A DNA stretch of 64,000 nucleotides from the NCBI GenBank assembly GCA_009363875.1, contig CM018690.1:14229971-14293970 (forward strand). The letters are read 5' to 3'. Each line of letters begins with the position of its first letter. Positions within the stretch are counted from its first letter, which is position 1. The notes beneath the pieces were generated by a model that had not been told where the DNA came from, searched no databases, and saw only the letters and a program-made list of their open reading frames with translations. A program made the translations under genes and the position numbers. The stretch comes from Mikania micrantha (lineage: Eukaryota; Streptophyta; Magnoliopsida; Asterales; Asteraceae). Shown piece after piece: positions 1 to 12,468 of the stretch.

Positions 1-452
1 TAGGGTCTTTACCGAAAGAGGTGTTCAAATCATTTTCATTTACAAAACTATATGAACTCACCAACCATGTGTTGACTTGATTTTTGCATGACTTCTCAGG
101 TGACGAACATGTCAACTAAGGAGTTATTCCTTTTGGACTAGGACTTCAGATAGAAGGCTTAGCATTTTGGACCTGCATACTTTTGAAGACATCATTATAC
201 AAATTTATTTTGTATATCTTGTGTAAATACAAGATAGAAATTTATGATGTTGATGGTAGATTTACATTGTTAAATTATAAACATTACTGATGTAATTTAA
301 CTTTGTAATTCTATTATATTTAGCATTTCTCATTTGTATCATGTGCAATGTAAACAATCTGATCATTCCGATTATCACTCACGATATCGCGCCCCGGGAA
401 CCTTCCGCCCGACGGGACAACCGATCCTATCCCGCCGGCTCGGGGTGTGACA
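1..452 (+). mobile_element. 3' end of a large LTR (same family as solo LTR D)
   Basis: The last part (cgcgccccgggaacc, cgacggg, ccggctcggggtgtgaca) closely matches the final ~430 bases of the solo LTR at 24841-28696, including the shared text 'aactcaccaacc' and 'gtgacgaacatg'. The LTR ends in CA at 452. Its start lies outside the window, so I cannot say whether this is a solo LTR or the end of a full element. The retrotransposon superfamily cannot be shown from the LTR alone; Ty3/gypsy is a guess from size. Confidence 0.8.
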
Positions 453-453
453 G

Positions 454-926
454 TAGGAGTGTTTACGGTTCGGTTTTTAGGAGAAATCATAAACCAAATT
501 GTTAATAATAGTTTTTGAATAATGAAAATCATAACCGAGCAGTTAAAAATAAAAACCAAACAAAACCATTATTAACGGTTTGGTTTTCTGGGTTGGCCTT
601 AGACTTTTTAACGCGTTAAAAATAAAAACCGAATTAAACTAAACCGTTTTATGATTTGGGATGAGCTAATTACACTAAGCCCAAATATGTTTTTATTTAA
701 TGGTGTATAAATCATTAACTCAATTTATAGATACACACACACATACGGTTCGGTCCGGTTATTTAAGACCAATATTTGATGAAAACCTCAAACTAAACCG
801 TTCATTACGGTTTCAAACTTTTGAAACGGACCGACCGAATATTTGGAAAAAAAACAAACCATGAAACCAAACCGATTACCACCTTAGGCGTTTTCACGGT
901 TTGAAATCGAACAGTGAACACCCCTA
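454..926. mobile_element. hAT-like non-autonomous element (cggttcggtttt family)
   Basis: It begins TAGGAGTGTTTACGG and ends GTGAACACCCCTA, imperfect inverted ends of the type seen in plant hAT-like elements. The interior is rich in 'aaccgaa' and 'ggtttggttt' strings on both strands. It abuts the LTR end at 452 and I find no matching 8-bp flanks, so the left flank may have been altered by the LTR insertion. A relative with a perfect 8-bp duplication lies at 56061-57001. Confidence 0.55.
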
Positions 927-1007
927 TACCACATAATACACTATTATAAATATAATAAAAATTATAGCCTTTTATATACAACTATCATGGTACAATATAC
1001 AACTCAA

Positions 1008-1915
1008 CCAACCAATTAGGTTTTATAATCATAATTTTGATTAATCTTATTAATCAATCAGATCAGATCCAACATATACGGAAGCGTTAGGTTACAAAAT
1101 TTTTATTCTTAATTCAATACCCAAATCAGAATCCAGTTACAATTGAATAATTTACAAATACACTAACACAACCACAAGGAGTTTAGAAATCGACATTTAT
1201 AAATAAATCCCAAATCCACACGATGGATGTGACAACAGTCTTGCTGGTGACTAAACACGATCACCCGAACTCACAATCTCGTCTCAAATCTCGTATATGG
1301 CTTGGCTCTGTCGTAGTCGGGTCTCGAATGGCCCAATGTCTCGTAACTGGCTTGTGTTTCAGCCTAGTCCGACTTGGCTGGTGCGCCCTGCGGCTTGGGT
1401 GAAGTGGCTAGGCAGGCTCGACTTGGCCCTACGACCCCTGCTGGCTTGCTGCTGATAGCCCGAGTGGTGGTGGCCAAATGGTGGTGTGGCTGAGAGGGAG
1501 GGGGCGACAACTAGAGAGAGATGGAGAGTGAGATTTAGGGTTTTCTAAAAAAACCTACATCTGTTAATCACTCCCAAAAATGTGAGTTAAATCATTTATT
1601 TATAACAAACGTATTTACACTATAAACCTATAATATTTGCAGTAAACATTATCTAGTAATTAACTAATATAATTACTTAAACTCTATTTAACCAATAAAC
1701 CGTTAATTGAATTAAATCCGTTAAAAAATTATAGCTTAACCGATTAAACTTTAATTATTTAATTTAATTAATTGTTTTAATAATTAATTTCCACCGGTTT
1801 ATCACCAAAAACCTTAATTCGATATATAATCCGTGATCATACCTCGATAGGAACATTAATATTGTCTCGATAACAACATTAATATTATCGATAGTCGAAC
1901 ATTAAACAGCTAATA
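1008..1915 (-). mobile_element. Diverged LTR fragment of the copia B family
   Basis: The order of phrases 'atcagatcagatc', 'cggaagc', 'cccaaatcag', 'atccagttacaa', 'ttttagaaat', 'cacgatggat' and 'gtgatcat' follows the 1.1-kb LTRs at 12469-13592 and 30767-31859, but with many differences. Both clear LTR ends are missing. Strand is given by analogy with element B, which is on the minus strand. Confidence 0.6.
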
Positions 1916-1927
1916 GTATAATCATTT

Positions 1928-2080
1928 ATGCACTCTCTATTAAAAATTCATTATGGGTCTATGAGAAGAGTACTGAGATATATTGCCAGGACAAATAAGC
2001 TTGGTATATGGTATAAGAAAGCTACTAAGCTAGTGAAGTTAAGCTTTTGGGATTTGCAATATGCAAATAGTGAATGGGCC
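1928..2080 (+). pseudogene. Copia reverse-transcriptase fragment
   Basis: About 50 codons read as the end of a Ty1/copia reverse transcriptase: a segment like 'RVLRYIARTNKLGIWYKK' followed by '..YANSEWA'. In intact elements this stretch links RT to RNase H. No flanking RT palm or RNase H residues follow. After about 2080 the frame runs into unrelated sequence. It sits just after the B-type LTR fragment but on the opposite strand to that family's coding direction, so the two are probably separate scraps. Confidence 0.65.
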
Positions 2081-3889
2081 ATGCGCAGAGGGTGTCCCGT
2101 GGAACCGGTGGTGTAGATTGCTTCAGTTAGGTTCGGCAGGAACAGCGCCCCCTGCCCCGACAGCGACCCCAATAGAAGGAATCCGGTGCCAGCTCCCTGC
2201 TTTCTCCTCTCTTACACCCCACTTTCTCCTCTCTCACAATAGAGAAGATTTTTAGTGAGGTAACCATTGTGGGGTTTTTATGCTTCCAGTGCATGGCAGA
2301 AAATTTCAGTAACAAAGATTTCAGTAGGATGACCACTACACATAGTCTAAAGACCAAATATCATAGGCTTGTCAAGTAGTGAAACTATATGTGTGTGTGT
2401 GTAGGGATGAGAAGAAAACGTAACCAGCTCTTATTGCGCTAGCCTGAAATAACTCGTCAAGATAAAGCCAAATCTTGGATTTTTTTTAAACATAATTGTA
2501 ACACATTTAGAGCATTTTTTTATTTTATCAGTTTGCGTAAATTTATCAACGTTTGAAAGTTAACATCGTTGTCAGTACAAGTTGTGTGGTTGTTTACTGT
2601 ATATAGTTTGTTACCATGTTTGCGTTAGATTGCTTTCCTATTTAATGAGTCCGTAATTCTCATGTTGTTCCTCACCTTCAATTCAATATACACAAATTGG
2701 TGAGAGCAAACATTCCTTTTTATCTTATTTTTTTTCACAACTAAAAGATGTTGGTTACTTGGTTCAGGTTCCTATTAAACACTCAAAACACATTGTCAAA
2801 ACTCACGTAGTGTACGTGCAGAACGAGAAATGGAAGTAAACTTGGATTGAGTAAACGAAAGGGATACTACATATTCAATAAAGCAAATGTCTATAAATAG
2901 ACTTACAGAAGCTCAACATGGGAATAATAAAAAACTAATTAAGAAACTAACTTTATCCTAAAGAACCGGACAACTATATTTTGACCCAATCTTTTACCAA
3001 CGTGTACATTCAACTACACTTCCATTTTAACCGGTTTAAGTTATATCCTCTCCACTTGTTTACCAAATCAATGATATCTCTTCATAACATAACATAACAT
3101 AACATGTCAAATCCAACGTTAACCTTTATTCGACCATTGAATTAACAAACTCAAATATTAATTATACACATGTAATGCGACTATAAAACTAACTATTATG
3201 GGTCAAAAAGAAAAACAAAAAAATTAAATTATCTTTGCATTGCCTTAAGAACTCAAAAGATTAAAATTACGGATAGATGCATTAGTTGATTAGTTGTTTC
3301 GTCTCATGAACGAACGCAAATGAAAAAAAACATAAAGGGATAAACGTGTGCTATCATTATATAAATTATTACGTATCAAGAAAATCCAAAAACATAAAAT
3401 AAATTTACTCGTGTGTTGTTACGTTAATTTAACACTCTTATTACTCAAACCCAATTGAAAAAAATTAATAGATTAGTTGCAAATACATTAAAGATAAAAA
3501 AAAAGTAAAAACAAAATAAAAAAAAAAGATAGGAGAGATGTTCGAACTTGGGAAGGGAAAACTCAAGTTTAGGTACCAAACAGCTACGTCAACCACAATT
3601 TTGTTTACCTCTCTTTTAAAAACACATATATCTAAATATAATCCTAAAAATAGCATGCATAAAACAATCGTACCATGCACTTTTTTACTCCTGTGGAAAA
3701 AATGAGACTTGAAAAGTCTCTGAAAGGAAAAATAAGACTTGGATCTATCAATATAATATCTTGCTCATATTGGAGTGGCAGATTCACTTTGTTTAGTTAC
3801 TATATGTCTATATATGTACTCATCAAGCCTCCATCACTCAACGTAGCAGTTACAAAACAACTAACATATATCATCACCTCCTAATCATT
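2081..3889. other. AT-rich intergenic sequence
   Basis: No recognisable gene. There is a short (acata)n microsatellite near 3085-3106 and an A/T-rich stretch at 3490-3530. A CT-rich patch at about 2200-2240 contains a near-duplicated 'ctttctcctctctc' phrase. Short open frames here show no family resemblance. Confidence 0.5.
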
Positions 3890-4740
3890 CCATGTAGGCG
3901 CCGCATATGTTATCATCACTCCGTCATCACTCTATCACCACTTCTTTTTTTTTTTTTTGCTTTCTTCTTCCTCTCACGCCGTGACCACAATCACTTGAGA
4001 TCGGTCAAGCCCCGGTCACGGGGATTGTGTATTGGGGGCGGAGGCGTGACATGTAGGCCTGTAAACAAACCGAACGAACACGAACACATGCATGTTCGTG
4101 TTGGTTCATTTAGATTTAACCGAACACGAACACGAACACATTAACGAACATGAATTTTGTGTTCGTGTTCGTTTATTAAGAAAATGAATATGTTCGTGTT
4201 CGTTCATTAATAAATTAAACGAACTATTCATTAACATAAATGAACGCAAACGAACCATAAATAAACATTATTTAACACCATTGAACAATTATAAACAAAC
4301 ATGAACAATATTGAACAAACATAAAGGAATACAATTTAACAAAAATAAACGAACACAAACAACAAGTCTTTTATATATATATATACACACAAATCAATCG
4401 TAAATTAGATACTTAACATAAAATAACATTACATAGTTAAGGACATTAACGAACACAAATAAACGAACATAAATAAAAAAACATAACCGAGCAGTTTATG
4501 AATATAAATAAACGAACACTAGGTGTGTTCAAGTTCATTCATTTAATTAAATGAACACAAATTTTATGTTTATGTTTGTTCTTTATTAAATAAACGAACC
4601 TCCCGCCGAATAGTTCATGAATAGTCCACGAACTATTCGGTTCGTTTACAGGCCTAGTGACACAGGCCTGAAGCCTGTTACTTGGTGGGGGTCAAGCCTC
4701 ACTACGGATGACCTAATAAGTATATATGTGTTATATATAC
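3890..4740. mobile_element. MITE remnant interrupted by a hAT-like element
   Basis: The phrase 'catatgttatcatcactcc' near 3905 recurs in reverse complement near 10480-10515. The GC-rich blocks at 3980-4050 and 4657-4740 have a similar texture to 10310-10440. The two blocks here are separated by the hAT-like insertion at 4054-4656. Boundaries and family are uncertain. Confidence 0.35.
4054..4656. mobile_element. hAT-like non-autonomous element (taggcctgtaaac ends)
   Basis: Inverted ends TAGGCCTGTAAACAAACC on the left and, read from the right, TAGGCCTGTAAACGAACC. Flanks gtgacatg (4046-4053) and gtgacaca (4657-4664) look like an 8-bp target duplication with two changes, as expected for hAT elements. 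The interior is made of 'cgaacac', 'gttcgtgttcg' and 'aataaacgaac' repeats and has no coding frame. Confidence 0.8.
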
Positions 4741-6640
4741 CATTTATAGTGGATAAAGAAACCTTGGTAAAGATAATCGAAAACATCAAAGTTCAGCAAT
4801 AATCAAAAGATGATCACATTAAGCTTTTATCCGATGGAATCGATCATTCTATATCTTTTCATCTTTGTATCATATTCATGTAAGAAATGATGTATTATGA
4901 CATTCGTCAGCTATGTATGTTTATATTTGACACTTCTAAGTTCTAGCCATGGAATGAGTGGTTAGAACTCAAAATATCCTGCCTACTTTTTATTAGTGGC
5001 GTTCAGTTTTTGAGTCTGAATTGAAAAGATTGAAATTCGGTTCGATTTTGATTCGAAAAACACCAAGTCGAAATTCGATTTGAATTTTCATATTAGAATT
5101 CGATTTGATTCGAGTATAATATCGAATTTCATATTTTTAATTCGGTTTGAAATTCGAGTTTAAATTATTTATTTATATATACACTTTATATATACAAGTA
5201 GTTTACTATATTAAAAAATTTGTCTTTTTAGTTAGGTGTTTAGTTGATAAAAACTGAAAGTGTATTACACAAATATCAATCTAATTATAAAATACACATA
5301 ATTTTAACACTTACAAATATCCTAAACCTAAACATTCACAACAAAAAACGTCTATCGTGACAATAACAATTTGGTTCAAGCTTCCTAAATCCAAATAGCT
5401 CTATTGTGTTCAAGTTGTTATGATGTAACTTCGGCTGGGAATAATATTTATTTTTCGTATTATGATTATATTTGTTCCATTGACATAGTTTAATTTAAAA
5501 GTATTTGTAGAGATTTCATTAAGATTAAAACATCCAATAAAAGTAAAAAAAACTTTAAAGAATTTAAATGATTTTAGTTAAACAGTTAAGAAACTTAGTT
5601 ATTGTGGTAAAGTTATCTACATATTTATTTAGATAAATTACTCAAGCTAATAAGGATATCTAAGATAATATTATAAATAAATAATTTAAATTTCAGAAGA
5701 ATAGTTAATATATAAATTAATTTTGACTTCTTCTAAATATTTATTTAAATATAAAAAAGCCACAAGATTACTTTTCTTTTGGAGAGGAGTACAGCTAGGA
5801 CTAGGAGTATTTAAGAGATGGGATTAGATTTAAAAGTTTTCTCGTGATTGTTTTGATTAGTTTTGGTCAAAAGCAATCTTTAAATTAATATTTATTATGA
5901 GTGGATGTTATCTTGCACATTTAATTATATATCATTTAGTAAACTTATGACAACTATACATATTTTCATAAAGCGTTTGATTTTTGGTATACTAGTGTAT
6001 TATTAAAACTTTTTTGTATTTTATTATATTAAAAGACATTTTTAAAAGTAAATGAATAAACATTACATGTGTAACATTAATATCTGAGAAGAGCTTTTTT
6101 TTTTCCAATTATATAAATGGTATACGTATGTCAATATCCACTATTTGCTATGGTTAAATTCGTAGCTAAATCATAGCAAATCCATAGCAAAATTGCGACA
6201 AAATTTTGTTTCAGCAAATTTTCATAGTTTATGCATGTTTACAGTGATGTACCCGGTAGCCATCTACGTTGAAAATTATGTCTAGTCTAGATTGCTTCTT
6301 ATAAAATTTTGCAAGTGTTCTCTTTCATTTTTAATTTTTAAGTGTTAGAAGATAAAATCTAGTTGAAAAAGACCTAGCTAATATTTTTAACCCACTTTAA
6401 AACCAAGTTTCTTATTAATTTTAATAAGTTAAAACACCACTAGCCATTTTAAACAACTCTATTATTAATTTAAAAAGCTATTAACGTTATACTTGAAGTC
6501 AGACTTGGTAATCGGATTGTTGATGAGAATTTAAGCGATAATAAAATTAGTTTTGTGGATAAAGAATTAATTAGGACAATCTAACTAGACATTGTTTTGA
6601 ATATATATAAAAAAAAAGCAAATTCGCTTTTAATAAACTA
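4665..6640. other. AT-rich intergenic sequence with a degraded repeat
   Basis: At about 5030-5170 there is a run of 'attcggttcgattttgattcg' type repeats, likely the core of a decayed hAT-like element. The rest is AT-rich and without coding signal. Poly-T near 6091-6105. Confidence 0.45.
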
Positions 6641-6664
6641 AACTTTAATCAATTGGCTGCTGTT

Positions 6665-7065
6665 GGTCCCAACTATAACGGTCCGTACTTTCGACATATT
6701 TACCTATTTCGTACCGCCGTAAAAAAACCTAGCGGCGTTAACTTTTTTTCGAGTTTCACACGGATTTTTAGGTCTTTTGTTCAGAACGATAATACGAGTA
6801 GAATAACGTATAACTTACCTCGCAACGTTGCTCCAAATTTCTCAGTTTAATGATTTCTTTGATAAATTGAAAGTTTACACACCAAAATTGGGAAATTTGG
6901 AGTAACATTTCGAGGTAAGTAATACGTCATTCGACTCGTATTCTCTATTTGAACAAAGCCCTCAAAAATCTGTTTGAAACTCGAAAAAAGTTAATGCCGT
7001 TAAGTTTTTTTACGACGGTCCGCCAGAGGTAAATATGTCGAAAGTACGGACCGTTATCGGTTACT
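6665..7065. repeat. Fold-back (long inverted repeat) element, ~180-bp arms
   Basis: The left arm (about 6665-6846) starts 'ggtcccaactataacggtcc' and contains 'cgtactttcgacatatttac'. The right arm (about 6882-7065) ends with the reverse complement 'gtaaatatgtcgaaagtacg' and 'gaccgttatcgg'. Arms match imperfectly over most of their length around a ~35-bp spacer. A transcript would form a long hairpin. Confidence 0.75.
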
Positions 7066-7482
7066 TTTCATAGTTTGGATTATTTAAATCTAATTTGCCT
7101 TAAAAAAATGAGTGTGTAACTTTTGTATAAGAAATTTAGATTGATATTTTTTTAACATGACAAAACTAATTCAACTCAATAAAAGATAAAAAATATTATA
7201 TAATTATATTCAAGCTAGCGCTAGCCTAAAAAAATTTTGTTCCTCGTGAAAAAAATTCTTGCATCTGCAAGCGCATGTTTGTGTAGTGGTGATGATTTCA
7301 ATTTTCAAAGAGCCTCAAGTGCCTAACCTATAACAAATGCTACTTGCGCCAAAAGTCGTGTAGATACTTAGGGTTGGTTTGTACCCAAAAGCAATTATCC
7401 TCGGTGCTAAAAACCATCATATTTAAAACGATGTTTTATTTGAGATAGAGGGTTTAAGGTCCACAAAAAACAATAGTATTTA

Positions 7483-8252
7483 GACAAAATTACAAATATC
7501 AACATTTATGTTTCTAGCAAATAACAAATATCAACCTTTAACTATATTAATTACGCTAAACAACCTTTAAGTATTTAAGTTGTTACAAATTTCAACATTT
7601 ACATTAACCCCGGTTAGATTTACTAGTTAAATCTAGTCATGTGCAAAACATGTGATGGGTATTCTAGGTATTTTGATCTTTTGTTATTTTTGAACCTAAA
7701 ACCCACTATTCACGTATCATCGTATCTTATTCAAGAATCACTCCAAACGGGGGTGTTCGAAAATTAGGGCTAAAACCCACTCAAAAGTTCACGTGGTTCC
7801 TCCGTCTTGTGTTAGTGTTCACCCAGAAGTTCACGTAATTAATTTGTTAGAAACAACCTTTAAGTAATATCAACCTTATGTTTCTAACAAATTAATTACG
7901 TGAACTTCTGGGTGAACACTAACCGAAGACGGAGGAACCACGTGAACTTCTGGGTGGGTTTTAGCCATAATTTTCGAACACCCCCGTTTGGAGTAAATTC
8001 TTGAATAAGATATGATGATACGTGAATAGTGGGTTTTAGGTTTAAAAATAACAAAAGATCAAAATACCTAGAATACCCATCACATGTTTTGCACATGACA
8101 ATATTTAACTGGTAAATCTAACCGGGGTTAATGTAAATGTAGAAATTTGTAACAACTTAAATACTTAAAGGTTGTTTAGCGTAATTAATATAGTTAAAAG
8201 TTGATATTTGTTATTTGTTAGAAACATAAAGGTTGAAATTTGTAATTTTGTC
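7483..8252. repeat. Fold-back element, ~370-bp nearly identical arms
   Basis: The left arm begins 'gacaaaattacaaat' at 7483 and the right arm ends 'atttgtaattttgtc' at 8252. Internal blocks mirror each other in order: 'aactatattaattacg', 'ccccggttagattta', 'cacatgttttgcacatg', 'cacccccgtttgg' and 'gtgaacttctgggtg'. The loop lies near 7850-7880. Both flanks contain 'aatagta', offset by a few bases, so the target duplication is unclear. No protein is encoded. Confidence 0.85.
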
Positions 8253-8493
8253 AATAATAGTAGATTAAACTACTATATTTACTGTTTGAACCGCGCCAAT
8301 AACGAAAATGCGACAAAAAGATTTGGTGTGAACCACGGCAAATAAAGAATCGTGACAAAGAACACATTGAACCGTGACAAAAAAGTAGCTTAAACTTAGT
8401 GAACCATGGCAAAACATTGGTAAGAACTAAGAACCACGGCAAAAACCTGGTTGAACCGCGGGGAAAATAAGTAGCTTAAAACTTGATTGTAGA

Positions 8494-9174
8494 TAGGGAT
8501 GGCAAAGAAACCCGCGCCTCACGGGTATTCCCAAACCCGATGGGTATTGAGCCGGGTATGAGATTAGTTTTTCAAATTCTCACGGGTATGGGACGGGCTT
8601 GGGATTTGTTCATATACCCGTTTACCCGGCCCGATTACCCGATTATATATACACATTTACTCGTCCCATGTACCCTATTATAAATACCCATTTACATACA
8701 TTTGAATTAGATAGAATTTGTTTTTTTTTATTATTTTGAACTTTAGAAATTGTTCATATAATGTTTCTTTTTTTATCTTTGTTTTTTTTGTGGCAACTGC
8801 AATATTTTTTTTGAACCATTTTGTTGATTGCTATTTTTTTGTTTATCTTGAACGATGGTAATCAACTTATAACATTTTGAAATTTCATGCTATTTGATAT
8901 GTTAATAGTTTGTTCTTGGCATGTTTAACATATAATTATTGGTTATAAAAAAATAAATTTATTATTAGTTACCTGATACTCGATGTGTTTAAAGTCAGTT
9001 ATTCTCAACAAGTTAGCTAAACCCCCTGGGATGCCCGAAACCCGCCGGAATACACGATACCTGACGGGTAAATACCCGATAGGTTTTGGGACCGGTATGA
9101 GACATACTTTTATAATCGGGTATGAGACTGAGATTACTGAAACCCGTCCCAAACCCGGCCTATTTTCTTCCCTA
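8494..9174. mobile_element. hAT-like non-autonomous element (tagggatggcaa ends)
   Basis: It begins TAGGGATGGCAAAGAAACCC and ends CTTCCCTA. Flanks attgtaga at 8486-8493 and 9175-9182 are identical, an 8-bp target duplication typical of hAT elements. The ends are rich in 'acccg' and 'cgggta' motifs on opposite strands, and the middle is AT-rich. Short open frames here are by-products of the repeats. Confidence 0.88.
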
Positions 9175-9426
9175 ATTGTAGATTCATTCATACAACCACT
9201 TCAAAAAAATAAACCCAACAAATAAAGATAAAATCGCTGCAAAACCGCTGCATAAAATGATGGGAAGTAAATAACAGCAAACAATTAGGATAACATGTTT
9301 CCATTTTTTTTTTAATTTTATTTTGAACAGCTGCAAATAAAAAAGGGATAAATTATGTTCTTTATTTTTTTAACCGTTAATAAGAGTTAATAATAATTAC
9401 ATAATACTAATATTAATTAAAAAAAA

Positions 9427-9744
9427 GAGTAAAATGTCATTTTAGTCCCTATGGTTTAACAACTTTTGCATTTTAGTCCAATAATTTAAATTTTGACATT
9501 TTGACCATTATTGTTTCATTTTATTCTCATTTTAGTCATTATAGTTTCTATTTTATTTCCATTTTAGTCCAATTAAGTTTTAAACTTTTGGATTAAAATG
9601 ACAAAATTAACCAAAGCTTAGGGGCGAAAATGACAATAAAGTGAAAACCATAATGACAAAAATGACAAAAATGACAAAATTTAAACTATTGGACTAAAAT
9701 GTAAAAAGTTGCCAAACCACAGGGACTAAAATGACATTTTACTC
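9427..9744. mobile_element. MITE with ~78-bp terminal inverted repeats
   Basis: The left end reads GAGTAAAATGTCATTTTAGT and the right end is its reverse complement. Similarity continues for about 78 bases (…'ccctatggttt', 'ttttagtccaat', 'aaattttgacatttt'). The flanks 'ttaaaaaaa' and 'ttaaagaaa' could be a decayed 9-bp duplication, which would suggest a Mutator-type MITE. No coding capacity. Confidence 0.75.
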
Positions 9745-9749
9745 TTAAA

Positions 9750-10051
9750 GAAATATGACAAACGGATTAAGAGTCGTTGCGATCGGTTTTTGGACTTGTG
9801 TTTTTATGTTCACGATATTGTCACCTCTATCATGATCGAATACTTATACTAGTAATTTTATTTGTGAGACATTGTATAAAACACGTTTGACAGTTATGCT
9901 TTATGGTTCTATGTCAGAGCAACAACCGTGATATATCTGCATTTTGGCACACGAGATCATGTTTGCATTTTGATATTCGAAATCATGTTTGTGTTTTGAT
10001 ATTCAAAATCGTGACAGGGTTTCCACCGCAGCGCGCGAGGAAACCCACTAG
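9750..10051 (+). mobile_element. Helitron-type 3' terminus
   Basis: A short GC-rich hairpin (ccgcagcgcgcgagg, 10026-10040) lies about 8 bases before CTAG (10048-10051), followed by T. A hairpin just before CTRR with insertion next to T is the diagnostic 3' end of plant Helitrons. I cannot place the 5' TC end, so the start is arbitrary. No Rep/helicase frame is present. Confidence 0.5.
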
Positions 10052-10106
10052 TTATTGTACAAACAATATAAGGATTTGATTAAACCTTTAAACTAGTTGA
10101 AATATA

Positions 10107-10168
10107 TATATATATATATAAGTAATTTGCTTCGAACATATATATATATAAGTAATTTGCTTCGAACA
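10107..10168. repeat. (TA)n plus tandem duplication
   Basis: The unit 'ataagtaatttgcttcgaac', preceded by a TA run, occurs twice in tandem. Confidence 0.85.
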
Positions 10169-12014
10169 CCAACTTATGGTATTAACTTTTAGGTTAAGCT
10201 AAAGTTAGGGTCAGATGTGGACCCAAAGTTCATAGGACGATAGTCGCTCCATCCTATACTATGATTTTATTTTCTATTAATAGTATATATACAATTTCGA
10301 CACATAAAGCCATGTGTAGTGGGGCAGAACCCGGACGCGAGAGGCCTCGGTCACACCCCCATAGAGTCCGAAACCACTACACAAGGGGTTGTTATGGGGC
10401 GTAAAGGAGGGCATACGTGAGTGTGGTCTAAGGGTTTTGCAATGTGAACGTGTGAGTGAAGGGGAGATGAATAGGGTCGTGAATGGAGTGATGGAGTGGG
10501 TAATGATAACATATATGTTTGAGAAAAAGGAGTGATTGTGTTAATTGTTTATGTAGCCCATACTTGGAGTGATGTAAGTGTGCTGAATACACATAGCTTA
10601 AGAAACTTTTTATATCAACCGTTATATGATTTCTACACCGATTGTTAAATGATAAATTTTAGGGGCTTTTACATATTTCTTCCTCCTAACTTGTGAAATT
10701 AGATATTTTCCCAAATCATGCTTTAAGAGCATTGTATATTGTGCATTGAAAATTTGTACATTGGGAAAATATGTAATTTTTCAACTTAGGAAGGGGAAAT
10801 ATGTAATTCTTCCTAAATTTTACATGCATACACCCTATTATAAGCTAGTTAACAAATAAAGATCATTAATTTGGGTAATTCAAGTCTACTTTAAAAAGAA
10901 AAGCAGTTAATTAAAGGACAAACTGGCAATTAACTATACACTTTATTTTGAGAAAAAACTAGTAAGTTAACCCATCATACGATGTTACGGCACGTCAAAA
11001 CATATAGTAATTCAAATTTATTCTGTCGAATAAAAACGTATCATATTTGACAAACTCGTTTTCTAACAAAACTTGTGTCAAAAGATAACAAATCAACTAA
11101 TAGCATGCATAAAATATGCACAAAAACGTAATATATTTAATCCAGTTTATTTTCAAAAAAAGTTTGCATTAGAACATGAAACAAGTCAAATTATTTAGTA
11201 TGTACGTAAAGCTAAGCAAGTAAATAAGCTGGTTTTTTAAGTTAGCAACAAAATGGGTAAGACTAATCATTCAAAAACTCAAGTTGGTCATATTTTCATT
11301 TCAAAAAGTTTTAGCAAGTTAAAGGGTGGAAAGTGTCAACCCAAAGTTGAGGGGAGCAATAAAAAACAAAAGGGGTAAATCCAAAACACGAAAAACATCA
11401 ATTTAATAGTTTAAAAGCTTTAGGATAGAAATGGTGAGTGGGAAGTTGCCAATAACACTTCAAATTGAGCATCGTTACAAACTCTAAACTCTAAAAACCT
11501 CCAGAAAAGGGAGAAAGTGGCATTACAAAGTTTAGAAATAAAACCTAAAAGTTTAGAAATAAAACTTAAAAGTTTAGGAGGGAAACTTAAAATTTTTAAC
11601 ATTAAATATAGGGATATACCATAAATTCCAAAAACATGTGAATGTTAAAGTAACATCTTATAAAGGTTTGGGAGAGAGACTTGAAAGTTTTGACATTGAG
11701 TATACGGATAAAATTTATACTTTAAAACCTTAATTGGATTAAAGTGACATTTTACAATGTTTAGAAATATAAGAGATAAAAAATAATATGTGAAATATAT
11801 ATAAAAGTTTTCAAAAGTTGGAAGATTAGCAGTGGTTGGTGGCAATTGAGATAAAACTTAAAAACGTAAGAGCGTAATTTAAAAGTTTTAAAGTTAGAGA
11901 ATTAAAAGTGATCGTGTGTAGATTGTTATTGACCATTCAAATTAAATGTAGTAATAAACTTTAAACTATAAAAACATGAGAGGCTTAAAATGAAAATCTA
12001 TGAAGTTTATGAAT
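10169..12014. other. Intergenic sequence with MITE-like block and short repeats
   Basis: 10310-10520 holds a GC-rich MITE-like block ('ccatgtgtagtggggc' … 'accactacacaagg') related to 3890-4740. Near 11527-11592 the phrase 'gtttagaaataaaac' recurs with small changes. No gene is recognisable; poly-A or poly-T rich tracts are common. Confidence 0.45.
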
Positions 12015-12076
12015 CACTACTAGAGAAACACAAATTTGCGACGAAAATCTGCGACACAAATATTTGTGTCGCAAAT

Positions 12077-12468
12077 TGTAAAATCATAAAGGCTGGTGCT
12101 CTCCAAAACTATCCAAATCCTTGTCTAAATTCCCAGAAGTCCAATAAAGGTCTCGGAAGAACAATGTTATCCTCCGGAAGTAAATGGTCTTCAGAAGGAA
12201 CCTAAGTTCATCAGAAGACCAAGTACCTTCGAAAGATAGCCTTGTTCTTTAAGATCTCCCAAGGAAGACCAAAGCTTTCGATGATACAAGCTTCCAAAGA
12301 AAAAAGCTTCCGAAGACAAAGCTTCTGAAGTTATGCTGAACAAGCTTCCGAATACAAAGACTTCCGAAGACTTGGTTCTGACAAAGATTCCATATACTTA
12401 TAGACTTAATCAGAGCTGCTTTATTTCTTGAAGACCAACATATAAGACATTCTTATGACTGTCAGCAG
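12077..12468 (+). mobile_element. 5' LTR of copia A, upstream part (U3)
   Basis: This is the first 392 bases of the LTR before the B insertion. It is unusually dense in the dyad CTTCNGAAG and close variants (cttccgaag, cttcggaag, cttcagaag, cttccaaag), mostly between 12130 and 12370. The same motif class recurs in 34640-34920 and 38555-38990 inside the element. Confidence 0.85.

Noticed and set aside
12130..12370. Heat-shock elements in the LTR
   Set aside because: The dyads have one base between TTC and GAA instead of two, so they do not fit the consensus.
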